NCBI GenBank assembly: GCA_016699835.1
Contig: CP064987.1
Span: 3,291,796-3,355,795, forward strand
Length of the DNA: 64,000 nucleotides
Reading direction: 5' to 3'
Source of the DNA: Phycisphaerales bacterium
GTDB lineage: Bacteria; Planctomycetota; Phycisphaerae; Phycisphaerales; UBA1924
In this document: one piece after another, positions 33,819-43,116 of the stretch
How positions within the stretch are numbered: position 1 is the first letter of the stretch
Layout: the number at the start of each line of letters is the position of its first letter
The notes under the pieces: model-generated
Told to the model about the DNA's origin: nothing
The model's database searches: none
The model's input: the letters and a program-made list of their open reading frames with translations, nothing else
Program-made: the position numbers and the translations under genes

Positions 33819-35522
33819 ATGGCCAAGCGGACCGCGAAGAAGCCGAAGGACGAAGCCCCGCAGAACGGGACGGCACAGCTCATGAAGGAGCTGTGGCAGG
33901 CCGCCGTGAACCTGCGCGGCTCCATCGAGCCCGCGGACTACAAGCGGTACGTCTTGCCCATCATCTTTCTCCGGTTCCTCTCGCTCCGCTACGAGCGCCG
34001 CCGCGAGGAGTTGGAGGGGCTGCTCGCTGACCCGAAAAGCGATTACTTCACCAAGGACGCGAAGGCCCGCGCTCGCATTCTGGCCGACGCGGACGAGTAT
34101 TGCGCCGCGGGTGCATTCATCGTCCCTGAGAAGTCGCGCTGGTCGTACATTCTCCAGCACGCCCAGGCGGACACCATCAAGAGCATCCTCGACGACGCCC
34201 TCGAACTTCTGGAGAAGACCTACCCCGACAAGCTCCGCGGCCTGCTGCCCCGCATCTACGCCGGCTCGAACCTTGACCGCGAGGGCGTCACCGGGCTCAT
34301 CAATCTGTTCTCGAAGGACATCTTCAAGCAGGACCACGGCGGCGAGGATCTGGTCGGCCGCGTCTACGAGTACTTCATCGGCGAGTTCGCCAACAGCGAG
34401 GGCAAGCGCGGCGGCGAGTACTTCACGCCCGTCTCCATCGTCCGCACGCTCGTCGCCATGCTCGAGCCCGAGGGCGGCGTCGTGTACGACCCCTGCTGCG
34501 GCGCGGGCGGCATGTTCGTGCAGTCGGATGTGTTCACGAGGCACTCGGGCCGCCTGTCATTCATCGGCCAGGAAAGCAAGGACTTCACGTACCGACTGTG
34601 CCGGATGAACCTCTTCATCCACGGCATCGACGGCAACATCCAACTCGGCAGTTCGTACTTCAATGATCTGCACGCCGACACGAAGGCCGACTACGTCATC
34701 GCCAATCCCCCCTTCAACGACGGCGCGAAGGGCGAGGACGGCTGGGGCGCTCACCGCATCACGAGCAAGGACCCACGGTTGGACTTCGCCAAGCGTGCTG
34801 GCGCGAACGGGACCACCACCAACGGCCTCGCGGCGGGCCAGCCCATGCCCCTCTCGCCCCGCAACGCCAACACCATGTGGATGATGCACTTCCTGCATCA
34901 CCTGCGTGATCCGGATGGAAAGAAGTACTCGGGCGGTACCGCCGGGTTCGTCATGGCCACCGGCGAACTCTCCAATGGCGAAGTCGCGCGCCTCGAAGTC
35001 CGTAAGGCGATGGTCGAGCACGGGTACGTGGACTGCATCGTGCAGCTCACGGGCCAGCTCTTTGCTAACACGCAGATCCCGTGCTGCCTCTGGTTCCTGT
35101 CAAAGAACAGAGGCGGCGGAGGCGGCTTCCGCGCGCGGAAGAACGAGATCCTCTTCATCGACGGCCGCAAACTGGGCGTGCTGATCCCCGGCTCGCGGAA
35201 GCAGAAGCAACTCTCGGCGGAAGAGGTCGAGAAGATCGCATCCGTCTACCGCGAGTTCAAGCGCACCGGCACGCCCGCGGAGGTCGCGGGCTTCTGCAAG
35301 GCGGCCACACTCGACGAGGTCCGCGAGCACAACTATGCCCTGACGCCGGGCCGCTACGTCGGCGCGGCCGAGAGCGACGATCCCGACGAGCCGTTCGAGG
35401 ACCGCTTCCCGCACCTGTGCGCGACCCTGGATGAGCAGTTCACGCAGTCGGCGGCGCTGGAGAAGCAGATCCGGCTGAGCCTGGCCGAGGTGGCGGCGGC
35501 GATGGGAGCCACCGCCAAATGA
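33819..35522 (+). CDS. hsdM: Type I restriction-modification methyltransferase subunit HsdM
   Basis: HsdM methylates adenine in the bipartite site read by HsdS. The 567-residue protein has the N-terminal helical domain (SIEPADYKRYVLPIIFLRFL), SAM-binding motif I (YDPCCGAGGMF, about 222) and the catalytic motif IV NPPFND (about 295). The C-terminal part ends in a helical tail that should contact HsdS. Length is normal. The start lies ten bases after the palindromic operator, and the stop overlaps the next ORF (ATGA). Confidence 0.96.
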   Translation: MAKRTAKKPKDEAPQNGTAQLMKELWQAAVNLRGSIEPADYKRYVLPIIFLRFLSLRYERRREELEGLLADPKSDYFTKDAKARARILADADEYCAAGAFIVPEKSRWSYILQHAQADTIKSILDDALELLEKTYPDKLRGLLPRIYAGSNLDREGVTGLINLFSKDIFKQDHGGEDLVGRVYEYFIGEFANSEGKRGGEYFTPVSIVRTLVAMLEPEGGVVYDPCCGAGGMFVQSDVFTRHSGRLSFIGQESKDFTYRLCRMNLFIHGIDGNIQLGSSYFNDLHADTKADYVIANPPFNDGAKGEDGWGAHRITSKDPRLDFAKRAGANGTTTNGLAAGQPMPLSPRNANTMWMMHFLHHLRDPDGKKYSGGTAGFVMATGELSNGEVARLEVRKAMVEHGYVDCIVQLTGQLFANTQIPCCLWFLSKNRGGGGGFRARKNEILFIDGRKLGVLIPGSRKQKQLSAEEVEKIASVYREFKRTGTPAEVAGFCKAATLDEVREHNYALTPGRYVGAAESDDPDEPFEDRFPHLCATLDEQFTQSAALEKQIRLSLAEVAAAMGATAK

Positions 35523-36142
35523 ACTTGTCAGGAATGCTTACAGGATGGGCTGGCGGGCAACTCTCCGGTATGTCCGGATGGTTCGCGCTGGCCCCCGCCG
35601 CGCAGATTGTGCCCTCCGGGCACCGTGCCCGCCACGCGACAGGTCACTTGGCGGACGCGACGGATGAGTTGTCGCGTCCGCCGGGTCAGTTGGAGAACGC
35701 TCCGGGCGGGCCGGAGCACGCGCCGGGTCGCCTGTCGCGTTGTCCGGGTCATCCGTCGCGTTCTCCGGGTGAGCCGGAGAACGCTCCGACTCATCCGGAG
35801 CGTCTTCCGAGTGAGCCGGAGGGAAGCGGCGCAGCGCGCCGGGACTCCGTGGCGGCGCGTTGGGAGGGATTGGAAGCGCCCCGGAGGGGAATGGCGGCGC
35901 GCCGGAGGCCCGCCCCCGCGCCCGGGAGCCCAGCGGTAGCGCGCCGGGAGGGAGTGGCCGGCGCACGGACGGGATTGCACGGCCCACGGAGGCCCGGCGC
36001 AGCGCGCCGGGGCGGCGGGGTTGTCGCACTGGCCCGCGCGGGTGGTCGTCTCTTCTCAGCCGGGGAGGTGCCGGAGGGGCGGCACGCCCCTCTGGCATCA
36101 GCGGACCTGCACGCGGGCGGATCGGGGGTGCGACGTGGGTGA
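35519..36142 (+). CDS. Heptapeptide-repeat ORF between hsdM and hsdS
   Basis: This ORF would make 207 residues. It starts in an ATGA overlap with hsdM and ends eight bases inside hsdS. Two blocks of seven-residue repeats fill it: block 1 (about 33-102) with units such as APGGPEH, CPGHPSR and SPGEPEN; block 2 (about 105-167) with units such as AARRDSV and AARWEGL. Both come from 21-bp DNA arrays that stay in frame. The ten-residue start and the tail (ARAGGRLFSAGEVPEG) are not repetitive. I recognise no family. Other frames are also open here, so translation is not proven; the double overlap favours it. Confidence 0.45.
   Translation: MNLSGMLTGWAGGQLSGMSGWFALAPAAQIVPSGHRARHATGHLADATDELSRPPGQLENAPGGPEHAPGRLSRCPGHPSRSPGEPENAPTHPERLPSEPEGSGAARRDSVAARWEGLEAPRRGMAARRRPAPAPGSPAVARREGVAGARTGLHGPRRPGAARRGGGVVALARAGGRLFSAGEVPEGRHAPLASADLHAGGSGVRRG
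35615..35824 (+). repeat. 21-bp tandem array 1, ten units
   Basis: Ten consecutive 21-bp units without gaps, for example GCTCCGGGCGGGCCGGAGCA(C) at 35699 and TCTCCGGGTGAGCCGGAGAA(C) at 35762. The core is TCCGGGTNANCCGGAGAA. Units diverge by several bases, so the array is old. Each unit encodes seven residues of the ORF at 35519-36142. Confidence 0.85.
35831..36019 (+). repeat. 21-bp tandem array 2, nine units
   Basis: Nine consecutive 21-bp units with a different consensus, GCGGCGCGCCGGGAGGGANT(G), seen at 35852, 35894 and 35936. It begins six bases after array 1 and keeps the same reading frame. Confidence 0.85.
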
Positions 36143-37616
36143 ACACTCATGGGAATCCGTGCGGCTCGGCGACCTGGTCGGCATCAAGCACGGCTGGCCA
36201 TTCAAGAGCGACCTGTTCAGCGAGGATTTGACGGGCCGCCCGATCGTCGTCGCGGTCGGCAACTTTCAGTACACCGGCGGCTTCCGTTTCGACTCGACGA
36301 ACGTGAAGGAATATCTGGGCGAGTACCCAGCCGACTACGACCTCTCGCCCGGCGACGTGTTGCTCGTGATGACGTGTCAGACATCGGGCGGCGAAATCCT
36401 CGGCATCCCGGCCCGCGTTCCCAATGACGGACGCCGCTACTTGCACAACCAGCGCTTGGGCAAGGTTGTGGTCAAGCAGCCCAAGCGCGTCTCGCTGGAC
36501 TATCTGTACTGGTTGTTCTTGTGGAAGGACTTCAACACGGAACTCGTCGCGTCGTCGAGCGGGACGAAGATCGTTCACACCGCGCCGACGCGCATCGAGG
36601 CGTTCCGGTTCGACCTCCCCCCTCTCTCCGAGCAACGCGCCATCGCGCGGGTGCTGGGGGGGCTGGATGACAAGATCGAGTTGAATCGGCGGATGAACCG
36701 GACGCTGGAGGACCTGGCGCGCGGGGTGTTCCGGTCGTGGTTCGTGGACTTTGACCCCGTGCTGCGGCCCGCCCCAGGCCCACCTTCGCGTCCACCTGCA
36801 CCACCGCCTGTACCCCCCGCCCGCCGCGGCGGCCCCGCCTCCCCCGCGCCCCGCTCGGCCCCCGCGGCCCCCGCCCCCCCACACGCCCCCTGGCCCACAC
36901 GCCTCACCGATTCCCCCCTCGGCCCCATCCCCGAGGGGTGGAGGGTGGGGACGGTGGGCGAGATCGGCACCAACCCGCGCCGCGGCGTGCTGCCCTCCGA
37001 GGTGGACGCGACGACGCCCTACATCGGACTGGAACACATGCCCCGGCGGTGCATCGCGCTTGACGATTGGGGCACGGCGGCGGACGTGTCGAGCGGCAAG
37101 TCCCGCTTCGCGCGCGGTGAAATCCTCTTCGGCAAGTTGCGCCCGTACTTCCACAAGGTCGGCGTGGCCCTGATCGACGGAGTGTGTTCGACGGACGTGA
37201 TCGTCGCGGCTCCGAAGAAAGAGTGCTGGTTCGGCGTGCTGCTCGGCCACCTCTCGTCCGATGAGTTCATCGACTACGTGGACGGCGCATCGGGCGGCAC
37301 ACGGATGCCCCGGACCAGTTGGGGCGACATGGCCCGCTATCAGATCGTGATCCCGCCGGAGCCGATCGCGGCTTCCTACTCGGTGTGGATGCGGCAGGTG
37401 GCCGACATGCTGCGCATCCACGCGCACGAGTCACGCGCGCTCGCCGCGCTGCGCGATGCGATCCTGCCGCAACTGCTCTCGGGCGAGATTCGCTTGCGCG
37501 AGGCCGACCGGGCCGTGGATGCCGCGCTCCGATCCACCGGGACATCCACACCACCCGCCCGGCCCGCTCGCCCGGGCGCGGGGACGGTTCACGCGGGCGC
37601 GAAAGCGAGGGCCTGA
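36135..37616 (+). CDS. hsdS: Type I restriction-modification specificity subunit HsdS
   Basis: HsdS recognises the DNA target through two variable domains. The 493-residue protein begins at GTG (GEHSWESVRLGDLVGIKHGW), with GGGGG six bases upstream. TRD1 ends with the conserved helix LPPLSEQRAIARVLGGLDDK and NRRMNRTLEDLA. A Pro/Ala-rich linker of about 50 residues (about 210-260) joins TRD2, which ends ALRDAILPQLLSGEIRL. The Pro-rich linker is unusual; the conserved spacer is normally helical. The start overlaps the heptapeptide ORF and the stop is three bases before hsdR. Confidence 0.93.
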   Translation: MGEHSWESVRLGDLVGIKHGWPFKSDLFSEDLTGRPIVVAVGNFQYTGGFRFDSTNVKEYLGEYPADYDLSPGDVLLVMTCQTSGGEILGIPARVPNDGRRYLHNQRLGKVVVKQPKRVSLDYLYWLFLWKDFNTELVASSSGTKIVHTAPTRIEAFRFDLPPLSEQRAIARVLGGLDDKIELNRRMNRTLEDLARGVFRSWFVDFDPVLRPAPGPPSRPPAPPPVPPARRGGPASPAPRSAPAAPAPPHAPWPTRLTDSPLGPIPEGWRVGTVGEIGTNPRRGVLPSEVDATTPYIGLEHMPRRCIALDDWGTAADVSSGKSRFARGEILFGKLRPYFHKVGVALIDGVCSTDVIVAAPKKECWFGVLLGHLSSDEFIDYVDGASGGTRMPRTSWGDMARYQIVIPPEPIAASYSVWMRQVADMLRIHAHESRALAALRDAILPQLLSGEIRLREADRAVDAALRSTGTSTPPARPARPGAGTVHAGAKARA

Positions 37617-37619
37617 CGC

Positions 37620-40600
37620 ATGGGCTGGCACGGCTCCGAGTCCGAGTTCGAGTACACCACCATCGAGCGGCTCAAGTCGCTCGGGTATGTCTATGTCCAC
37701 GGGTCGGAACTGCTGGCGATGCGGGGCGGCGATGAGGCCGAGGTGGTGCTCAAGGACCATCTGCGCGCGTTTTTGACGCGACGGTACGGGCGGACAGTCA
37801 CCCGGCCCGATGGGCTGCCGGAGGCGGCCATCGAGCTCGCCATCGCCAAGTTCGCCCGGCCCGAGGGGGTGGACACGCTCCGCCGCAACGCTGGTCTGCA
37901 CGCCATGCTGCGCGGGGGCGTGGAGATCGCGGTCGAGGAGCCGGCGACGAGGACAACGCCCGCGAGCAAACGCATCGCGCACATCTACGCCGTGGACTGG
38001 GAGACGCCGGAGCACAACGAGTTTTTGGTCGTGAACCAGTTGGCCGTGCGCGGGGTGCGCGAGGATGCGGGCATGGCCGGGGGGAACGACCGCCGGCCCG
38101 ACATCATCGTGTACGTGAACGGGCTGCCGCTGGTCCTGTTCGAGTTGAAGAACCCCTACGACGAGCACCCCACGGTGGCGGATGCGATCAACCAGATCGG
38201 CCACTACCGCCACGAGATCCCGCAACTCTTTGACCACAACGCGCTTTGCATCGCCTCTGACGGCGTGACCACGCTGCACGGCATGTGGACCGCCAGCGCG
38301 GAGTGGTACGCGCCGTGGAAGAGCATTGATGGCACGAGCGTCGAGCGGGGAACGACCGGGAGTATGAAGACGCTGGTCGAGGGGCTGCTGCCCAAGGACC
38401 GGCTCTTGGCGTACATCCGCGACTTCATCGTGTTCGAGACCGTTGGAGCAGCCGGGGGCAAGATCATCAAGAAGGGCGGGAAGTACCACCAGTTCTTCGC
38501 GGTGCGGATCGGGGCGCGGAAGATCCTGGAGTCGGTCGCGAGCGCGAGCGCGGACAAGCGGCCCAGCGAAGCGAACAAAAGATTGGGCGTGATCTGGCAC
38601 ACCACCGGCTCGGGCAAGTCGCTGTCGATGTGCTTCCTGGTGGGGATGCTGCGGCGGGAGCCGTCGCTGAACAACCCGACCTTCGTGATTCAGGTCGATC
38701 GGACGGACCTGGACCAGCAACTGCACGACCAGTTCGTCGCGGCGCGGTCGCTGGTGGGCGACGTCAAGCACGCCAAGAGCGTCGAGGATCTTCGCGGCCT
38801 TCTCCAAACGCAGGGCGGTGAGGTGATCTTCACCACGATCGAGAAGTTCGCGCTGCGGGAGGGCGAGGCCGAGCATCCGGTGCTCTCGACGCGAGACAAC
38901 GTCATCGTGATCGCCGATGAGGCGCACCGGAGCCAGTACGGGTTCACCAAGGGCTTTGCACGATGGCTCGGGGCAGCGCTCCCGAATGCCCGCCGGCTGG
39001 GGTTCACCGGCACGCCCGTCTCCTTCAGCGGGGCCGACACCGTCGAGGTCTTCGGTGACCTGGTCCACGTCTACGACATCCGCCAGAGCCAGGATGACAA
39101 GGCGACGGTGCCGATCTTCTACGAGCCGCGGCAGATCAAGCTCCATTTGAACAAGACGGATGTGGATGGGGCATTGGCGGAGATTGTCGAGGATGCGCCG
39201 ATTGACGAGCTCGAGAGAAAGAAGGGCCAATGGGCCGCGCTGGCCAAGGCGGCGGGCGCGAAGGAGCGGATCGACCAGTTCGCGGCGGATTTACTCGCGC
39301 ACTTCAAGGACCGGACGGCCACGCTCAAGGGCAAGGCGATGGTCGTCTGCATGATCCGCGAGAACTGCGTACGGCTCTATGACGCACTGCGGGCATTGCC
39401 CGGATGCCCCGAGATCAAGGTGGTGATGACCGGCGACCTGGGCAGGACCCCGAGGCGTGGAGCAAGGCCGGGCATCTGACTACCAAGCAGCAGCGCGAGG
39501 CGATCAAGAAGCGGATGATCGACGCGGACGATCCGCTGTCGATGGTGATCGTCTGCGACATGTGGCTCACGGGCACGGACATCCCATGTCTGCACACGCT
39601 GTATGTGGACAAGCCCATGAAGGGGCACACGATGATCCAGGCTATCTCGCGTGTGAACCGCGTGTTTAGCGACAAGCCGCACGGGCTGATCGTGGACTAC
39701 ATCGGCATCGGCGATGAGCTGCGGGCAGCGACCGCGAAGTATGCTGGAGGGGGGGCAGCGGGTGGAGAGGATCACGGGAAGCCCGCGGGCGGGCTGGATG
39801 AAGACGCCCGGCCGCTGTTCGTGGCGGCGCTGGCCGAGGTGCGGTCGTTCCTGCCCGAAGGTGCGGGGGGCGTGAACTACGGCGACTGGCGGCGGCTCTC
39901 GCCGATCGCGCTGGAGGACCGCTACGCGGCGGTTTATGGGCATCTGACCAGCGACGATGACCTGCGGGACCACTTCTTGGACGCTGAGCTGAGGCTCACG
40001 AGCGCGTTCCTGCTCGTCAAACACCTGGATGACTGCCGCGCCAGCGCCGACGAGGTGATCTTCTGTCAGCGAGTGCGCAAGCAACTCCTCAAGACGATCC
40101 GCGGGCGTGGACCAACCAGAGACATCGAGAAGGCGGTGCGGGACCTGGTGGATGACACCGTCGAGAGCGAGGGCGTCGTTGACATCTTCAAGGCCGCGGG
40201 GATCACGCGAGCCGACATCTCGATCCTCGACGACAACTTCCTTCAGACGTTCAAGGATCGGCCGCTGCCGGACCTTCGGCTCAAGTTGCTCGAGAAACTG
40301 CTCGCCGACGAGATCCACATGCGGGCGAAGAAGAACCTGGCCAAAGCGAAGACGTTCCGTGAACTGCTCGAAGCGACCCTCCAGAAGTACCACAACCGGC
40401 TCATCGACGCGGCGGCGGTGATCCGCGCCATGATCGAGATCAAGAAGGACATGGAGGCCTCGGATCAGCGGGCCGGGCAGTTGGGCTTGGCGGAGGATGA
40501 GCTCGCCTTCTACGACGCCGTCGCCATCAACTACGAGAATGTCTACGGCGTGGACTTCCTGAAGGGCTTGATCCACGACGTTGTGCAGAGCATCAAGCGA

Positions 40601-40777
40601 AACCTGAAGGTGGATTGGACCGAGCCGCATCGGGAGGACGTGAAGGCCGCAGTGAGAGCGGCGGTGCGGCGTGTTCTGACGAAGCAGGGCGTGAAGGCTG
40701 AGGACTTTGATCGGCTGATGCCCGTGCTGATGGCACAGGCGGAGGCGTTGTACGCGGAGTGGCCGATCGCGGCCTGA
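37620..40777 (+). pseudogene. hsdR: Type I restriction subunit HsdR, frameshifted
   Basis: HsdR is the motor and nuclease of type I systems. The first frame (37620-39479, 619 residues) has the N-terminal nuclease region (GLPLVLFELKNPYDEHPT, the E-x-K site), Walker A WHTTGSGKSLSM (about 327) and box II IADEAHRSQYGF (about 432). At VVMTGDLG it changes frame. The rest (to 40777) continues in another frame as DPEAWSKAGHLTTKQQREAI with the later helicase motifs (DMWLTGTDIPCLHTLYVDKP; QAISRVNRVF) and the C-terminal domain. The shift is near 39437-39447, in a non-slippery sequence. It is either a true loss of restriction or a sequencing error. Confidence 0.88.
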
Positions 40778-40804
40778 GGAGTGATTTGTGAACGGACGCC
40801 AGAC

Positions 40805-41167
40805 ATGAGCAAGAAACAACCAGCCTTCGGCGAGCTCATCCGCGAGAAGCGGCTCGCCAAGGGTCACAGCCTGCGGAAGTTCGCGGAGCTCATCGACGTG
40901 AGTCCAACCTATCTCTCGCTCGTCGAGCAGGGAAAGGTTGAGCGCCCGCCGACAGTGGAGCGGGTCCGTCGCATGGCGGAAGTCCTGGGCGAAAAGGCCG
41001 ACGAACTGATCTCATTGGCCGGGCGCATGCCGGAAGACCTGCCGGGGATTATTCAGAACGAACCGACTGAGATGCCCGAGTTGCTCCGCGCTGCCAAGGG
41101 GCTCACCGCCGATCAGCTCAAGGCGCTCGCTGAGCATGCAAAGAGGCTTCAGAAGGAGGGGCAGTGA
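40805..41167 (+). CDS. XRE-family HTH regulator
   Basis: The 120-residue protein has a standard Cro/C1-type HTH (REKRLAKGHSLRKFAELIDV with SPTYLSLVEQGKVERPP, about 12-50) and a helical C-terminal part. Its stop overlaps the ATG of the ImmA/IrrE gene (TGATG). Regulator and protease pairs of this kind control phage and ICE genes, with the protease cleaving the repressor. It is the best candidate to bind the operators at 33786 and 41907. Confidence 0.93.
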   Translation: MSKKQPAFGELIREKRLAKGHSLRKFAELIDVSPTYLSLVEQGKVERPPTVERVRRMAEVLGEKADELISLAGRMPEDLPGIIQNEPTEMPELLRAAKGLTADQLKALAEHAKRLQKEGQ

Positions 41168-41874
41168 TGGCAAAGCCGCCCGCCAAAGCTGAGCGTGTAC
41201 CCTGGTTGAGCGACGGCAGCATCGAGGCTGAGGCCGAGACGCTTTTCGGGCTGTGGCAGAAGGAACACGGCGAGGTCTCTGAACCCCCGGTACCCGTCGA
41301 TGAAATGATCGAGCTGCAGCTCAAGCTGCGATACGAGATGGATGACCTTCAGAAGCGTTTCGGTCACGCGGATGTGCTGGGTGCGATCTGGTTTAAGGAA
41401 CAGCTCATCCGAGTTGACCGGAGCCTTGATCCGGTCGAGCACCCGCGCATGCTCGGACGCTACCGGTTCACGCTCGCACATGAGATTGGTCACTGGCAGC
41501 TTCACCGGAAAGTCTTTCTCCGCGACGAGACCCAGATGTCCTTGACGGCCATATCGGATGCGCCCGCATTTGTGTGCCGCTCGACCGACCAAGCGCGTGA
41601 AGAAGTACAGGCAAATATGTTCGCCGCGTTCCTGCTCATGCCGCGTGACCTGATTCGCCGGGCGTGGATCAAATGGAGAGGTACTGACGACGTGGTGTGT
41701 GTGCTTGACCGCTTCGCGCCCACTTCAAGCGGACATGTGAAGGCACAGCAGGACGCTGCGATGCAGCGTTTCTCGAAACCGTTCGCTGAGCAGTTCCATG
41801 TGTCTGCAGAGGCCATGAGCTACCGCCTGGAGGCGCTTGGGCTGCTCACTCGTGATCGATCCTTGTTTGGTTGA
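41167..41874 (+). CDS. ImmA/IrrE-family metallo-endopeptidase
   Basis: The 235-residue protein has the zinc motif FTLAHEIGHWQLHR (H-E-x-x-H) and the downstream block REEVQANMFAAFLLMPRDLI that provides the third ligand and the family signature. By analogy with ImmA it should cut the XRE repressor encoded directly upstream and so induce the genes under the shared operator. Length and domain order are normal. Confidence 0.93.
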   Translation: MAKPPAKAERVPWLSDGSIEAEAETLFGLWQKEHGEVSEPPVPVDEMIELQLKLRYEMDDLQKRFGHADVLGAIWFKEQLIRVDRSLDPVEHPRMLGRYRFTLAHEIGHWQLHRKVFLRDETQMSLTAISDAPAFVCRSTDQAREEVQANMFAAFLLMPRDLIRRAWIKWRGTDDVVCVLDRFAPTSSGHVKAQQDAAMQRFSKPFAEQFHVSAEAMSYRLEALGLLTRDRSLFG

Positions 41875-41906
41875 ACCCCCAGTGTTCTTGTGCGCAGTGC
41901 GTTTAC

Positions 41907-41924
41907 TGTTCACGGAACATGGAC
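41907..41924 (+). promoter_or_regulatory. Operator copy upstream of the unknown gene pair
   Basis: TGTTCACGGAACATGGAC; its first 13 bases form a palindrome (TGTTC-ACG-GAACA). The 17-base stretch GTTCAC(T/G)GAACATGGAC differs from the hsdM copy by one base. It ends 16 bp before the ATG at 41941, with GGAGG between. Confidence 0.7.
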
Positions 41925-41940
41925 AATTGGAGGCCCTGAA

Positions 41941-43116
41941 ATGGCCAAAGACTTTGATCCGCGTCGCATCCTCCGCAAGATTTCCAACTCGCTCACCCGC
42001 GTGTGCTTCGAACGCGCCGGCGTGGTCGAAGGCATCCCTTGGGATGACCTGGGCGAGACCCAGGTCGAGCCCATCTTCGCCGCGTGGCAGAAGATGCCCG
42101 ACGACAAGCGCCGGCTCATCCAGCTCGTGCTCCAGGACATCAACGAACTGGCGGACGAGCGCGGCGTGAAGGTGCTGGTTGAAGAGATCCAACGCGTCGC
42201 GCCCGATCGCCTCGCCGAGTTCGAGGCGATCGTCGGTCAGGCCGACCGCGCGATGTGGACGTACCTCAACGTCAGGATGGCGTTCGTCGTCGCCGCCTAC
42301 TTCGCACGGGCGGAGGCCCTCTCCACGGGCCGCTACTGGATCACGCGGAACAGCCTACCGAAGGAGGCGATCGCGGTGGATGATTCCCACAAGGCGGCGC
42401 TGAAGGCGGCGCTGGCGGAGTTCTACTGGGATCGCCAGCTGCGCGGCAGGATCTGCGAGATCGAGCACTACACGAGGATCGGCGGCAGCGAGTACTTCTT
42501 TGCCTATCTCGATGACTACCCCGATGACCCGGTGGTCTTCGACGACACCGGGCATCTCGTGCGGAGCAAAGAGCGGCGCGTGTTCGACAACGTCTTCGTG
42601 TTCAACCCCAGCGATGGGACGCTCGATGTGTACGCCAAGGGCGGGAAGAAGGTGTACGAGCCCCTCCAGCAGAGGTTCTGCAAAGCCGTGCTTGGCGTTG
42701 ACATCGGGCCCGGGGACCCAAAGCGCCCCGCGTACGCCCTTGATCACCTGCTCAAGCCGGACAGGAGGCTGCCCACCGATCCCAAGGATCGCATCGTCGC
42801 GGTTACGATCACCCGCGTGCGGATGGAGCCGATCGACCGCCCCGGCGAGTACATCGAGCTTGGGCTCAACCCCGAGCGAGGCATTCACCGGATCGATCAG
42901 GCGATTGCCGAGTACTTGAACACCCAGCGGCTGACGCCCGACCGGCTGCGCGTGAAGCAGATGTCCTTCGAGTTGCGCTTCTCAGCGGACGCGCGCCCCC
43001 GCCCGCTCAGGTTTAGCGTCAGCTGCCCCAACTCCTGCGACCTCAAGAGCAAGCCGGACGAGCTGCGCGCGATCGGCGAGCGGTGCCTGCGGCTGTGGGA
43101 GGTGACCCATGGGTGA
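41941..43116 (+). CDS. Unknown protein 1 of an operator-linked gene pair
   Basis: The 391-residue protein (start MAKDFDPRRILRKISNSLTR) is not one I recognise. It has a helical first third (IQLVLQDINELADERGVKVL) and a beta-rich rest with GGSEYFFAYLDDYPDDPVVF, FVFNPSDGTLDVYAKGGKK and a Cys-containing end (VSCPNSCDLKSKP). No nuclease, kinase or HTH motif is evident. GGAGG lies ahead of the ATG. The stop overlaps the next gene by eight bases. The shared operator with hsdM suggests a defence or anti-defence role, by inference only. Confidence 0.8.
   Translation: MAKDFDPRRILRKISNSLTRVCFERAGVVEGIPWDDLGETQVEPIFAAWQKMPDDKRRLIQLVLQDINELADERGVKVLVEEIQRVAPDRLAEFEAIVGQADRAMWTYLNVRMAFVVAAYFARAEALSTGRYWITRNSLPKEAIAVDDSHKAALKAALAEFYWDRQLRGRICEIEHYTRIGGSEYFFAYLDDYPDDPVVFDDTGHLVRSKERRVFDNVFVFNPSDGTLDVYAKGGKKVYEPLQQRFCKAVLGVDIGPGDPKRPAYALDHLLKPDRRLPTDPKDRIVAVTITRVRMEPIDRPGEYIELGLNPERGIHRIDQAIAEYLNTQRLTPDRLRVKQMSFELRFSADARPRPLRFSVSCPNSCDLKSKPDELRAIGERCLRLWEVTHG

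Noticed and set aside
35615..36019. A CRISPR array
   Set aside because: Units are contiguous 21-bp repeats without spacers, in frame with an ORF, and no cas gene is present in the window.
37431..39230. A 599-codon reverse ORF opposite hsdR
   Set aside because: It is antisense to unmistakable HsdR motifs and has a His/Arg/Pro-rich noise composition.
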